Shown here in pieces: positions 53,086-62,705 of a stretch of 64,000 nucleotides of DNA. Positions within the stretch are counted from its first letter, which is position 1; every line of letters begins with the position of its first letter. The translations under genes were made by a program, and so were the position numbers. Source of the DNA: Obesumbacterium proteus (GTDB lineage Bacteria > Pseudomonadota > Gammaproteobacteria > Enterobacterales > Enterobacteriaceae); contig NZ_CP014608.1 of assembly GCF_001586165.1 (NCBI RefSeq), forward strand, positions 2,604,001 to 2,668,000. Direction: 5' to 3'. Below the pieces are notes generated by a model. The model had not been told where the DNA came from, ran no database searches, and worked only from the letters and a program-made list of their open reading frames with translations.

Positions 53086-53430
53086 ATGATGACTAAAATG
53101 AAAGTTGTATTCCATGTTTCAGAATCAACGCACTGCATTCCAGCGTTTAACAGCGCCACTAATCTATTGAAAGCGCGCAACGGTAAATATACCGATATTC
53201 ATATTGTGTTTACCGGCTCAGCCATCAGCACGTTGATTGCCGACAGTGACGAATCGCCGAACTGGGAGACGTTGCAGCAGGCTAACGTCATTTTGCTGGC
53301 CTGCGAGAATGCCATGCGGGCAAATAGTATTACGTTAGATCGATTACTGATGGGGGTGAGCTCTGTGACTGCGGGAATATTGGCACTGGTTGAACATCAG
53401 CAGGAAGGTTATTTTTACATCAAACCTTAG
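53086..53430 (+). CDS. DsrE/DsrF-family protein
   Basis: A 114-residue protein (110 from the second ATG at 53098) with the DsrE-type fold: KVVFHVSESTHCIPAFNSATNLL, a middle DIHIVFTGSAISTLI, VILLACENAMRANSI with a candidate active-site cysteine, and VTAGILALVEHQQEGYFYIKP at the end, a typical DsrE terminus. Related proteins act in sulfur relay or are of unknown function. It stands alone between msyB (divergent) and mdoG, without tus or dsr partners. Ribosome-binding site is weak, so the start is uncertain. Confidence 0.75.
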   Translation: MMTKMKVVFHVSESTHCIPAFNSATNLLKARNGKYTDIHIVFTGSAISTLIADSDESPNWETLQQANVILLACENAMRANSITLDRLLMGVSSVTAGILALVEHQQEGYFYIKP

Positions 53431-53843
53431 CGGATACTTCTATTTGACGGCGCTGACAAACCTAACCCCACTTAAGCAATTGTGATGTTATCGCTTTTAC
53501 TTTCCTTATTAATGAATTGGTCAATCGGAACTATGGATAAAAAAGCAGCTTTTTTCTATTAATGACCGCGTTATGGCTGGCTGGTTTAAATTTATTCAGT
53601 AAAATTTTTATCTTGCACAATCAAGTCTTTATTAGGGATCTTCCTAAAAAACACTTAATGTAACATTTTGATTTTAAATGTTAATTTAATTCTAATTGAC
53701 GTCGGGTATAATTAAATCCAATCCTATTGGGTTGCAACCCTTATTAGGTTGTTGTCGACGGGGTGAGTAATCAATTACTATGCTTCCAACAAACCAATTT
53801 ATTACTGAGTTCTTCGTTTCGTAGAGCACCATCAGGGGGGTAT
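53431..53843 (+). promoter_or_regulatory. AT-rich upstream region of mdoGH
   Basis: About 410 bases with no convincing gene, AT-rich in the first 280. A palindrome GGGTTGCAACCC (53729-53740), framed by CCTA and TAGG, lies about 100 bases before the mdoG start. E. coli mdoGH is repressed by high osmolarity; this region would hold the promoter, but I cannot assign it. Confidence 0.4.
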
Positions 53844-55412
53844 GTGCTAACACATTTATTAACCACCCGGCCCAAGTTTCGCGCTTTAACAGGGCTGGCT
53901 GCATCAGTATTTCTGATGCTCGCAACAACACAGGCATGGGCGTTTTCGCTAGATGATGTTGCAAAAAAAGCACAATCTCTGGCAGGGGAGTCCTTCAAGG
54001 CACCTAAAAGCAACCTGCCTTCCGAGTTTCGTGAGATGAAATTTGCTGACTATCAGCAAATCCAATTCAATCATGACAAACCCTATTGGAATAACCTTAA
54101 AACTCCATTCAAATTAGAGTTCTACCATCAGGGTATGTATTTCGATACGCCGGTTAAGATCAATGAAGTGACGGCAACGTCGGTTCGTCAGATCAAATAC
54201 AACCCGGACTACTTTAATTTTGGCTCAGTGAAACACGACCCAGAGGCCGTGAAAGATCTGGGCTTTGCCGGTTTCAAAGTGGTTTATCCGATCAATCAGG
54301 CGGGTAAAAACGATGAAATCATGAGCATGCTGGGCGCAAGCTATTTCCGCGTTGTGGGTAAAGGCCAAGTCTATGGTCTTTCTGCGCGTGGTTTAGCTAT
54401 CGATACCGCACTGCCGTCTGGCGAAGAATTCCCGCGCTTCCGCGAATTCTGGATTGAACGCCCGAAAGCGAAAGATAAACACTTGGTGATTTACGCGCTG
54501 CTGGATTCTCCACGCGCAACCGGCGCATATCGCATGATTGTGACTCCGGGTACTGACACCGTGGTTGATGTGCAGTCACGCTTATACTTGCGTGATAAAG
54601 TCGGCGTGTTGGGTATGGCACCGTTAACCAGCATGTATCTGTTTGGTTCAAACCAGCCATCCACCAACGTGAACTATCGTCCACAGCTGCACGATTCTGA
54701 AGGCCTATCGATTCATGCTGGCAACGGCGAATGGATCTGGCGTCCACTGAATAATCCTAAGCATCTGTCCGTGAGCACTTTCAGCGTTGAAAACCCGAAA
54801 GGTTTTGGTCTGTTGCAGCGTACTCGTGATTTCTCTCAATACGAAGACCTCGACGATCGTTACGATCTGCGTCCGGGCGCTTGGGTTGAGCCACGCGGTG
54901 TTTGGGGCAAAGGTAAAGTTCAGCTGGTGGAAATTCCAACGGCCGATGAAACCAACGATAACATCGTAGCATTCTGGATCCCGGCAAGTCTGCCAGAGGT
55001 CGGAAAACCTATTAATCTGGATTACCGTCTACACTTCACTCGTGATGAAGCAAAACTGCATGACCCTGCGTTAGCGTGGGTTAAGCAGACTATGCGTTCA
55101 ACCGGTGATGTGAAGCAGTCTAACCTGATCCGCGAACCAGACGGCACAACCGCGCTGATTGTTGATTTCGTTGGTCCTGCGCTGAAAGCGTTGACGCCTG
55201 ATGCACCTGTAACGACTCAGGTGACAACGGATGACAACACTAAACTGGTGCAGAACGATTTACGTTACAACCCGGTAACCGGCGGCTGGCGTCTGACGCT
55301 ACGCTTTAACGTTATCGACAACAAAAAACCGGTTGAGATGCGCGCTTATCTGATCAAAGAAGATAAACCGCTGAGTGAAATCTGGAGCTATCAGTTACCT
55401 GCCAATGAATAA
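53844..55412 (+). CDS. mdoG: Osmoregulated periplasmic glucan biosynthesis protein MdoG (OpgG)
   Basis: Periplasmic protein that processes and branches the glucan backbone made by MdoH. From the GTG at 53844 (AGGGGGG just upstream) it has 522 residues (E. coli 511). A signal peptide is at about 1-33 (LTGLAASVFLMLATTQAWA), then the conserved body: YADYQQIQF-type start (FADYQQIQFNHDKPYWNNLK in part), FYHQGMYFDTPVKINEV, GASYFRVVGKGQVYGLSARG, SIHAGNGEWIWRPLNNPKHL and STGDVKQSNLIREPDG. The tail WSYQLPANE is identical to E. coli. It overlaps mdoH by 8 bases. Confidence 0.95.
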   Translation: MLTHLLTTRPKFRALTGLAASVFLMLATTQAWAFSLDDVAKKAQSLAGESFKAPKSNLPSEFREMKFADYQQIQFNHDKPYWNNLKTPFKLEFYHQGMYFDTPVKINEVTATSVRQIKYNPDYFNFGSVKHDPEAVKDLGFAGFKVVYPINQAGKNDEIMSMLGASYFRVVGKGQVYGLSARGLAIDTALPSGEEFPRFREFWIERPKAKDKHLVIYALLDSPRATGAYRMIVTPGTDTVVDVQSRLYLRDKVGVLGMAPLTSMYLFGSNQPSTNVNYRPQLHDSEGLSIHAGNGEWIWRPLNNPKHLSVSTFSVENPKGFGLLQRTRDFSQYEDLDDRYDLRPGAWVEPRGVWGKGKVQLVEIPTADETNDNIVAFWIPASLPEVGKPINLDYRLHFTRDEAKLHDPALAWVKQTMRSTGDVKQSNLIREPDGTTALIVDFVGPALKALTPDAPVTTQVTTDDNTKLVQNDLRYNPVTGGWRLTLRFNVIDNKKPVEMRAYLIKEDKPLSEIWSYQLPANE

Positions 55413-57954
55413 GTCTACTGAGAATGCCGATGCCTATCTAAAGGCATTGGCGATGAGCGCGGAGCAAGAAGCCGCGCTCAGGCAGCAAATGACCGCATCA
55501 CAGGATGTTTCTGTGGATGCGGTGCATAGGTCGCTGGCCTCAGACGATGTTCAACTGTCGGATTTAGAGGCGCTCGATGCGCCTCTTTGTTCAGTTGAAT
55601 CACGTCTTGAAATGGGCTGGTCGGATACGCTGGAAGAAAAAGCATTGCTGACAAAAGATGCGGCAGGACGAACTGCGATCAAAGCAATGCCAACCATTAA
55701 GCGTACTTCGATGTTTCCTGAAAAGTGGCGTACCAATCCGGTTGGCCGCATGTGGGATGGCCTGCTAGGCAGAACGCAGCCGCCGAAACACCAGTTTAAA
55801 ACCGCCGCAGAAGCCGAAGCAGATAAACGCTGGCGTAAAGTGGGCTCAATGCGCCGCTGGGTTTTGCTTATCCTAATGCTGACGCAGACTGTCATTGCCA
55901 CGTGGTACATGAAAACCATTCTGCCGTATCAAGGGTGGGAGTGGATCGATCCGGCTTCAATGCTGGAAAAACCGATCATGCAGTCGGTGATGGAGCTGCT
56001 GCCCTATGTTCTTCAGTTTGGAATATTAGTGCTGTTTGCCATTCTCTTCTGCTGGGTGTCGGCCGGTTTCTGGACAGCGTTGATGGGCTTCCTTCAGCTC
56101 TTGATAGGCCGCGATAAATACAGCATTTCCGCCACGACGGTCGGGGACGAAGCGCTCAATCCGCAGCATCGTACCGCACTGATCATGCCTATTTGTAACG
56201 AAGACGTATCCCGTGTATTTGCAGGGCTGCGGGCAACTTACGAATCGGTGGTGGCAACGGGACAAATCGAACACTTTGACATCTTTGTCCTGAGCGATAG
56301 CTATGATCCCGATATTTGCGTGGCAGAGCAAAAAGCATGGATGGAGATTTGCAAAGAAGTTGGCGGCGAAGGACGTATTTTCTATCGTCGCCGTCGTCGT
56401 CGTGTGAAACGCAAATCTGGTAACATCGATGATTTCTGCCGTCGCTGGGGCGGAGAATACAGCTACATGGTTATTCTTGACGCCGATAGCGTAATGAGCG
56501 GCGACTGCTTAACCAATTTGGTTCGTCTAATGGAAGCCAATCCAAGCGCGGGGATTATTCAATCTGCGCCGAAGGCGACCGGCATGGACACCATGTATGC
56601 GCGTATTCAGCAGTTTGCAACGCGCGTATACGGACCGTTGTTTACCGCAGGTCTGCATTTCTGGCAGTTAGGTGAATCTCATTATTGGGGCCACAACGCC
56701 ATTATTCGCGTGAAGCCGTTCATCGAACACTGCGCGCTGGCACCGTTGCCGGGCAGCGGTACCTTTGCCGGTTCCATTTTGTCGCATGACTTTGTGGAAG
56801 CCGCATTGATGCGTCGCGCTGGCTGGGGGGTGTGGATTGCCTATGACCTGCCAGGTTCCTACGAGGAATTGCCACCGAACCTGCTGGATGAGCTTAAGCG
56901 TGACCGTCGCTGGTGCCAAGGTAACCTGATGAACTTCCGCCTATTTTTGGTGAAAGGTATGCATCCGGTTCACCGTGCGGTATTCCTGACGGGCGTGATG
57001 TCGTATCTGTCGGCACCGCTATGGTTCATGTTCTTGGTGCTCTCAACGGCGCTACAGGTGGTGCATACGCTGATGGAGCCGCAGTACTTCCTGCAGCCGC
57101 GGCAGCTATTCCCTGTTTGGCCACAGTGGCGTCCTGAACTGGCGATTGCGCTGTTCTCAACCACCTTGGTGCTGTTATTCCTGCCAAAACTGCTGTCTGT
57201 GGTGCTGATTTGGGCCAAAGGTGCTAAAGAGTACGGTGGTTCATTCCGCCTGCTGATTTCCATGCTGCTGGAGATGTTATTCTCCGTGCTGCTGGCACCG
57301 GTACGTATGATTTTCCACACCGTATTTGTGGTGAGCGCGTTCCTTGGCTGGTCAATCACCTGGCAGTCGCCGCAGCGTGATGATGATGCTACGCCGTGGA
57401 GTGAAGCTTTCCGTCGTCATGGTTCGCAGTGTTTACTCGGCCTTATCTGGGCGGGTGGCGTTGCGGTGCTGGATCTGCGCTTCCTCTGGTGGCTGTCACC
57501 GATCGTGGTGTCGTTGATCCTGTCGCCGGTGGTTTCGGTGATTACGAGCCGTCGCACGCTGGGCGTGAAGTGCAAACGTGCCAAGATCTTCTTGATCCCA
57601 GAGGAATACTCTCCTCCGGTTGAGATGGTGGCGACCGAGCGTTACGTTGAGCTTAACAACAAGCGCGAACTCGATCATGGTTTCCTGCGTGCGGTGTTTG
57701 ATCCTGCGTACAATGCGCTGGCGACGGCAATGGCAACTTCTCGCCATCATGCGCATGCTGCAATTGCAAAAGCGCGTGAAGAGCGCGTAGAGAAAGCCTT
57801 GAGCACGGGGCCTCAGGAGCTTAGCCGAGACGAACGTTTGGCGCTGCTGAGCGATCCTGTTACGTTGGCGCGTCTGCATCAGTTACTGTGGAGCACGCCA
57901 GAACGCTACCCGCAGTGGACTCAGGCTTATCAGGCATTGAAGCCAGCAGCCTAA
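55405..57954 (+). CDS. mdoH: Glucan glucosyltransferase MdoH (OpgH)
   Basis: Inner-membrane family 2 glycosyltransferase forming the beta-1,2 glucan backbone of osmoregulated periplasmic glucans from UDP-glucose; in E. coli it also restrains FtsZ assembly at high UDP-glucose. The 849-residue protein (E. coli 847) has a cytoplasmic N terminus, membrane helices, the catalytic domain with IMPICNEDVSRVFAGL, VILDADSVMSGD, SHDFVEAALMRRAGW and RDRRWCQGNLMNF, then more helices. ATG 55405 (MNKSTEN) matches the E. coli start and lies inside the mdoG end. Followed by a strong terminator. Confidence 0.96.
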   Translation: MNKSTENADAYLKALAMSAEQEAALRQQMTASQDVSVDAVHRSLASDDVQLSDLEALDAPLCSVESRLEMGWSDTLEEKALLTKDAAGRTAIKAMPTIKRTSMFPEKWRTNPVGRMWDGLLGRTQPPKHQFKTAAEAEADKRWRKVGSMRRWVLLILMLTQTVIATWYMKTILPYQGWEWIDPASMLEKPIMQSVMELLPYVLQFGILVLFAILFCWVSAGFWTALMGFLQLLIGRDKYSISATTVGDEALNPQHRTALIMPICNEDVSRVFAGLRATYESVVATGQIEHFDIFVLSDSYDPDICVAEQKAWMEICKEVGGEGRIFYRRRRRRVKRKSGNIDDFCRRWGGEYSYMVILDADSVMSGDCLTNLVRLMEANPSAGIIQSAPKATGMDTMYARIQQFATRVYGPLFTAGLHFWQLGESHYWGHNAIIRVKPFIEHCALAPLPGSGTFAGSILSHDFVEAALMRRAGWGVWIAYDLPGSYEELPPNLLDELKRDRRWCQGNLMNFRLFLVKGMHPVHRAVFLTGVMSYLSAPLWFMFLVLSTALQVVHTLMEPQYFLQPRQLFPVWPQWRPELAIALFSTTLVLLFLPKLLSVVLIWAKGAKEYGGSFRLLISMLLEMLFSVLLAPVRMIFHTVFVVSAFLGWSITWQSPQRDDDATPWSEAFRRHGSQCLLGLIWAGGVAVLDLRFLWWLSPIVVSLILSPVVSVITSRRTLGVKCKRAKIFLIPEEYSPPVEMVATERYVELNNKRELDHGFLRAVFDPAYNALATAMATSRHHAHAAIAKAREERVEKALSTGPQELSRDERLALLSDPVTLARLHQLLWSTPERYPQWTQAYQALKPAA

Positions 57955-57975
57955 TCGCTTAGCTGAGCTAAATGC

Positions 57976-58013
57976 AAAAAGGGTGTTTGCCGAAAAGCAA
58001 ACACCCTTTTTTT
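57976..58013 (+). terminator. Terminator after mdoH
   Basis: AAAAAGGGTGTTTGC pairs with GCAAACACCCTTTTT (15-bp stem) across loop CGAAAA, followed by further T. The A-run on the other side lets it also serve the convergent gene at 58023. Confidence 0.93.
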
Positions 58014-58022
58014 ATCTGGTGA

Positions 58023-58847
58023 TTAAGGATGGGCAGCACGGTGGGGCGGGTAGTACAAGATGTCTTGTTGCAGCATAAAGCGTGACGTGATGCTTTTTAG
58101 CTCGCCTTGATAGTCAAAGCTGATGATTTCCTGCTTTTCAGACAGTATACAGTTCCCGCTGTTATCCCATTTTTGACACTCGGTGATATAGGTAACATGG
58201 GGTGTTTTGGTGATGGAACTCAGATCTTTGCCGTTATCGGTAAAGGTCGAAAGGGTGTCATTGTCGTTTTTCACCACTTTCTCTAATCGCCCATCGGGAC
58301 GATACAGGTACATCCCAAACCCCGGATTACGGCCAACGGCAACGTAGAAGCGCACCTGATCGTCGGGCGTGTAAAAATAGTACTGATTAGTAATGCCAAT
58401 CGTGTTGTCGCCCGCTTCGACTTCGGTCACTTTCACTATGCGGCCACGATCGTCCGTTTTATAGGCGCTAATGAGCTGCGAAACATCTTGCTCATTGCCG
58501 GTTTGAACGGCCACCACGCTGCGGCTCATCCAACCAATATCATCCAGCACTAAGCGACTTTCCCAAACAGGGTTAGGGCCATAGCTTTGATTGGCTGCAT
58601 TGATTTGTCCACTACGGGCAAACTCGATGCTGATATCGCGCAGCGTATCTTGGCTCTCTGGACCGATAACGTATTGATGATAGCTTTTGGCTGGGCCAAC
58701 GATATCGCCTTCCATCAAGATAATATTGTTGGAACGCACAATGTGGGAATTACCGATAATCGGTGGAGCCGCTATCGCGCCAGACGGTATTAACGCAACG
58801 GCGAGTAGCGTTGCAGCAGCGAGTAAAGTCTCTGGTGGCCGCATCAT
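58023..58847 (-). CDS. Secreted protein of unknown function
   Basis: A 274-residue protein I do not recognise. A signal peptide is clear at about 1-27 (LLAAATLLAVALIPSGAIA, cleavage before APP). The mature part looks like beta-rich repeats: DIVGPAKSYHQYVIG, ISAYKTDDRGRIVKVTEVEAGD, FGMYLYRPDGRLEKVVKND, RGRIVK- and DGRLEK-type turns that recall YD-like strands, and TECQKWDNSGNCILSEK with two cysteines that may form a disulfide. It converges with mdoH and has no obvious operon partner. A general extracytoplasmic role is all that can be said. Confidence 0.75.
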   Translation of the reverse strand: MMRPPETLLAAATLLAVALIPSGAIAAPPIIGNSHIVRSNNIILMEGDIVGPAKSYHQYVIGPESQDTLRDISIEFARSGQINAANQSYGPNPVWESRLVLDDIGWMSRSVVAVQTGNEQDVSQLISAYKTDDRGRIVKVTEVEAGDNTIGITNQYYFYTPDDQVRFYVAVGRNPGFGMYLYRPDGRLEKVVKNDNDTLSTFTDNGKDLSSITKTPHVTYITECQKWDNSGNCILSEKQEIISFDYQGELKSITSRFMLQQDILYYPPHRAAHP

Positions 58848-59034
58848 GCTCCTTGTTGCGGTATGATTTAGCCAAATTGCGCCTAGAGTGAATGATCAGC
58901 AGGCGTAACTCGATCGTGACTATCAGTGATACAAACGTGCCTTAATTGATAATACACCAGGCTAGAAAGAGAAGGAGGACTGAATGGGCTATGCGGTGGG
59001 AATTCACAGCCCTGAGCGGTCATTATTGAGGCGT

Positions 59035-59421
59035 TTAAAGCCGATTGGCGATTTCAATCAGATTGCCGTCGGGGTCACGCAAATAAATAGAGCTAATTTT
59101 TCCGGTGGCGCCAGTACGAGTTACCGGCCCTTCAATAATCTCTACGCCGCAGCCAATCACCCACAAAACCACCTCTTGCAACGGCTGAACGGTGATAAAA
59201 CAGAGATCGGCGCTGCCAGGCGTGGGATGTTTAGCATGTGGACGAAAAGGGGATTTAGCCGCGTGAAGATTGATTTTTTGCTCACCAAACGTAAGCGCCG
59301 TGCGGCCTTCACTGCCAAAGGTTTCAACGCCCATCCCCAAAACCTGCTGATAAAACTGGACGGATTTGTCGATATTAGCAACGGTGAGGACTAAATGATC
59401 CAGCGTGGAGAGTTTAAGCAT
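59035..59421 (-). CDS. VOC-family (glyoxalase-like) protein
   Basis: A 128-residue single VOC domain with two beta-alpha-beta-beta-beta halves: LDHLVLTVANIDKSVQFYQQVLGM in the first, ADLCFITVQPLQEVVLWV and SSIYLRDPDGNLIEIAN in the second. Candidate metal ligands are His9 (in LDHLVL) and the Glu in LIEIA. VOC proteins include glyoxalases, dioxygenases and antibiotic-resistance proteins; the substrate cannot be inferred. It sits alone between the secreted orphan and moeB. Confidence 0.88.
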   Translation of the reverse strand: MLKLSTLDHLVLTVANIDKSVQFYQQVLGMGVETFGSEGRTALTFGEQKINLHAAKSPFRPHAKHPTPGSADLCFITVQPLQEVVLWVIGCGVEIIEGPVTRTGATGKISSIYLRDPDGNLIEIANRL

Positions 59422-59557
59422 GGGCAGACGGCTCCAAAAATGATACGAATATGAGTGAAAAAAACATCGAAGAATAAAACGCTATTAAGCCACCATAACG
59501 TTTTATCCTGATGTTATTCAACATTTACGCAACAGATAGGAGCACAGACCAGATCGA

Positions 59558-60325
59558 TTATGCGTGCCCGCACACTTCGCAAGAAGGATTTTTAGCCAGC
59601 GTCATCGAGCGCCACTGCGAGCTCATGGCGTCGTACATCATCAGCCGTCCACGGGGAACCGTGCCGAAATGAGTCAAAAGCTTAATGGCTTCCATCGCCT
59701 GCGTAGCTCCAATAATCCCGACCAATGGCGACATCACGCCCGCTTCCACGCAGGTGAGGGCGTTCGCACCAAACAAGCGGCTTAAACAACGATAGCAAGG
59801 CTCATCGTCTTGATAGGTAAATACGCTGACTTGCCCTTCCATGCGGATAGCGGCACCGGATACCAACGGTTTATGCAAATTGAAGCACAAGCGGTTAAGA
59901 CGATCGCGGATATCTACGTTATCCGTACAGTCGAGCACCACGTCAGCCTGTGCGATAAGCGTGGTGAGATCGCTATCCTCTAGCACGGCATCAACGGTGT
60001 ATATCTGCATGTGAGGGTTAATCTCGTGGAGCGACAAACGTGCCGACTCGACTTTTGGCATCCCGATCCGCGCATCGCGGTGCAAGATTTGGCGCTGTAA
60101 GTTAGAAAGAGATACCGTATCGAAGTCGACAAGCGTTAAGGTTCCCACACCGGCCGCCGCCAGATATTGGCTCGCAGGGCAGCCTAAACCGCCCAATCCA
60201 ATAATCAGTGCATGCGAGGCTTTTAGCTTTTCCTGTCCGTCGAAATCAAAACCGCGCAGCACGATCTGGCGGTTATATCGCATCATCTCAGCATCGCTAA
60301 GCTCTTCGGGTATCTCTTTGTTCAT
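59558..60325 (-). CDS. moeB: Molybdopterin-synthase adenylyltransferase MoeB
   Basis: E1-like enzyme that adenylates the C-terminal glycine of MoaD for sulfur transfer in molybdenum cofactor synthesis. The 255-residue protein (E. coli 249) has RYNRQIVLRGFDFDGQEKLK, the ATP-binding GLGGLGCPASQYLAAAGVG, DTVSLSNLQRQ, DCTDNVDIR and zinc cysteines in CYRC and CEVC. It lies 2 bases after moeA, same operon as in E. coli. Confidence 0.96.
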   Translation of the reverse strand: MNKEIPEELSDAEMMRYNRQIVLRGFDFDGQEKLKASHALIIGLGGLGCPASQYLAAAGVGTLTLVDFDTVSLSNLQRQILHRDARIGMPKVESARLSLHEINPHMQIYTVDAVLEDSDLTTLIAQADVVLDCTDNVDIRDRLNRLCFNLHKPLVSGAAIRMEGQVSVFTYQDDEPCYRCLSRLFGANALTCVEAGVMSPLVGIIGATQAMEAIKLLTHFGTVPRGRLMMYDAMSSQWRSMTLAKNPSCEVCGHA

Positions 60326-60327
60326 GT

Positions 60328-61566
60328 TTAAAATCTCAGCAGCGGGTTAAACAGTTCTACATCAACTAACTCACCGGCTTTGACCGAGCCGCGCTCGCGC
60401 TCTAAAACAATAAAAGCATTGCCGAGCGTAAATGAGCTGAAGACGTGTGAACCTTGATGACCCGTGGTGCGCACTTCTAGCTCGCCCTGAGCATTCGCGC
60501 TGACGATGCCGCGCTGGAAATCTAGGCGACCCGGTGATTTTTTCAGCGGAGTCATCACCTTAGCTTTTAAGCGCGCCGGTGGTTGCCAATGGGTATCGCC
60601 AGAAAGATGGGCAATCAGCGGTTGCACCAGCTGATAGAACGTCACCACGGCTGAAACGGGGTTGCCCGGCAGGCCGCAGAACAACGCGCGGTTAAGCTGA
60701 CCAAACGCAAATGGTTTACCCGGCTTCATGGCCAGTTTCCAGAAACTAATTTTTCCGACTTCATCTAAAATTTGCTTGGTGAAATCGGCTTCGCCAACGG
60801 AAACGCCGCCGCTGCTAATCAATAGGTCAGCATGCAAATCGCCCGCTTTGAAGGCCTCGCGCAGCGCCTGTGGATTGTCGCGGATAATGCCTAAATCAAT
60901 AATCTCGCAGTGCATTTGCTCCAGCATTAAACGCACGGCAAAACGGTTCGTGTCGTAAATCTGCCCTTCTTGCAAAGGCGTGCCTACGGGCTGTAACTCA
61001 TCACCGGTTGAAAACAGAGCGACTTTCAGCTTACGCACGACCTTAATCTGAGCGATACCTAAAGACGCCAACAGCGGGAGCTCAGCGGTGCCCAAACGGA
61101 CACCGGCGGCCAATACTTCAGCGCCTTGGAGAATATCTTCACCGGCTAAACGGATATTTTGCCCTTGCGCTGGCATTGCCGTAAAACGCACGCCTTGTTC
61201 GCTGAGCTCAGCCTGCTCTTGCATGATAACCGCATCGGTTCCTGCCGGTACGGGCGCGCCGGTCATAATACGAATGACGCTGCCTGCGGGCCATTCACCG
61301 CTGAACGGGCTGCCTGCAAATGCTTTGCCTGCAACAGGAAGTACGGCGTCTGGCGTGATGTCTTGCAAACGAACGGCGTATCCGTCCATCGCAGAGTTAG
61401 CAAAAGGAGGAACATTTAACGGAGAAATAACGGGCAGCGCGGTGATACGGCCAGCGGCGTCGGTCAGCGCAACGTCCTCAACATCGGAAATGGCTGATGT
61501 TTGTGAAAGTAATTTTTCCAGCGCTTGTTCAATAGAAATCAAATCTGATGTGTTGTAACAATCCAT
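60328..61566 (-). CDS. moeA: Molybdopterin molybdenumtransferase MoeA
   Basis: Inserts molybdate into adenylylated molybdopterin. The 412-residue protein (E. coli 411) shows the MoeA domains: VISPLNVPPFANSAMDGYAV, RIMTGAPVPAGTDAVIMQE, the MoCF-binding domain with LFSTGDELQPVGTPLQ and LISSGGVSVGEADF, KLAMKPGKPFAFG and FCGLPGNPVSAVVTF. First gene of the moeAB operon; AGGAGGGA is not at the exact distance, so the start relies on similarity. Confidence 0.96.
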   Translation of the reverse strand: MDCYNTSDLISIEQALEKLLSQTSAISDVEDVALTDAAGRITALPVISPLNVPPFANSAMDGYAVRLQDITPDAVLPVAGKAFAGSPFSGEWPAGSVIRIMTGAPVPAGTDAVIMQEQAELSEQGVRFTAMPAQGQNIRLAGEDILQGAEVLAAGVRLGTAELPLLASLGIAQIKVVRKLKVALFSTGDELQPVGTPLQEGQIYDTNRFAVRLMLEQMHCEIIDLGIIRDNPQALREAFKAGDLHADLLISSGGVSVGEADFTKQILDEVGKISFWKLAMKPGKPFAFGQLNRALFCGLPGNPVSAVVTFYQLVQPLIAHLSGDTHWQPPARLKAKVMTPLKKSPGRLDFQRGIVSANAQGELEVRTTGHQGSHVFSSFTLGNAFIVLERERGSVKAGELVDVELFNPLLRF

Positions 61567-61722
61567 CGGTTGGCTCCGTACAGGGTTCCCGACAGCCGAT
61601 CTCAGCTCAGGAGGGAATAAATAATGCGGCTATTATGGCAGAAATCGAAGGAGGGGAGAACGCTTGCGTAACCCGCTCATTGCCCACGTGCGCAGGTTCA
61701 GAGGGGGAGCGCGATAGTCATC

Positions 61723-61750
61723 ATAAAAAATGGCCGCAGGTGCGGCCATG
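61723..61750 (-). terminator. Terminator after fghA
   Basis: On the minus strand CATGGCCGC and GCGGCCATT form a 9-bp stem with loop ACCT, followed by TTTTTTATGA; it is about 30 bases beyond the fghA stop. Confidence 0.85.
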
Positions 61751-61780
61751 AAATTCAGCGTGAATGAAATCTGATCGGTA

Positions 61781-62623
61781 TTACGCTAAGCCAAGGTGTT
61801 CGGCGTGGAAGCGAAGATGATCTTCAATAAACGTCGCGATAGTAAAGTAGCTATGATCATAACCCGGCTGGATACGTAAACGGAGCGACCATTCGTTCTG
61901 ACGAGCCAACTCGGCAAGTTTAGCGGGTTGTAATTGATCCGCTAAAAACTGATCGTCATCGCCCTGATCGATGAGGATCGGGAACGTTGGCTTTTGCTGT
62001 GCAATCAGGCAACAGCTGTCATAGCTTTGCCAGAGAGAGCGATCGTCACCCAAATAGGCCGCGAAGGCTTTGCGCCCCCAAGGTACCTGCGTTGGGTTAA
62101 CGATAGGCGCAAAGGCAGACACCGACAAATACTGATGCGGGTTACGTAATGCCAACGTGAGTGCGCCATGTCCCCCCATCGAATGACCGCTGATAGACTG
62201 CTTTTCACTGACGTTGAAATGCTCACGAATAAGCGCTGGCAGCTCCTGCGTGATGTAATCATCCATTCGATAATGGCTATTCCACGGAGCCTGCGTGGCG
62301 TTCAGATAAAAACCAGCGCCTTGTCCTAGATCGTAGCCCGCATCGTTGGGCACTGTATCGCCGCGCGGGCTGGTATCTGGGATCACTAACGCTAAACCTA
62401 GCTCGGACGCAACGCGCTGCGCGCCAGCCTTGGTGGAGAAGTTTTCGTCATTGCAGGTTAAGCCTGACAGCCAATAGAGTACCGGCGGCGGTGCGTCGTC
62501 GGCTGTGGGAGGCAAATAGATGCTAAATGTCATCAGACAGTTGAGTGCATCAGATGCGTGGCGGTAGCGTTGCTGCCAGCCATTGAACAGACGATGCTCT
62601 TCTAACAGTTCCAGTGAATCCAC
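61781..62623 (-). CDS. fghA: S-formylglutathione hydrolase (FghA/FrmB)
   Basis: Esterase-D family hydrolase splitting S-formylglutathione into formate and glutathione, the second step of formaldehyde detoxification. The 280-residue alpha/beta hydrolase has the nucleophile Ser148 (SGHSMGGHGAL), Asp224 and His257 (PGYDHSYF) as likely triad, plus LSGLTCNDENFSTKAG, DTSPRGD and GAGFYLNAT. It follows frmA on the same strand (82 bases), forming the detoxification operon. Confidence 0.95.
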   Translation of the reverse strand: MDSLELLEEHRLFNGWQQRYRHASDALNCLMTFSIYLPPTADDAPPPVLYWLSGLTCNDENFSTKAGAQRVASELGLALVIPDTSPRGDTVPNDAGYDLGQGAGFYLNATQAPWNSHYRMDDYITQELPALIREHFNVSEKQSISGHSMGGHGALTLALRNPHQYLSVSAFAPIVNPTQVPWGRKAFAAYLGDDRSLWQSYDSCCLIAQQKPTFPILIDQGDDDQFLADQLQPAKLAELARQNEWSLRLRIQPGYDHSYFTIATFIEDHLRFHAEHLGLA

Positions 62624-62705
62624 GACGTTCTCCTATCCGAGATAATAGGCGCGATGATTAAATCTCCTGCGCCCATTATTTAGGTATGTTCGTTATTCGC
62701 TTTGA

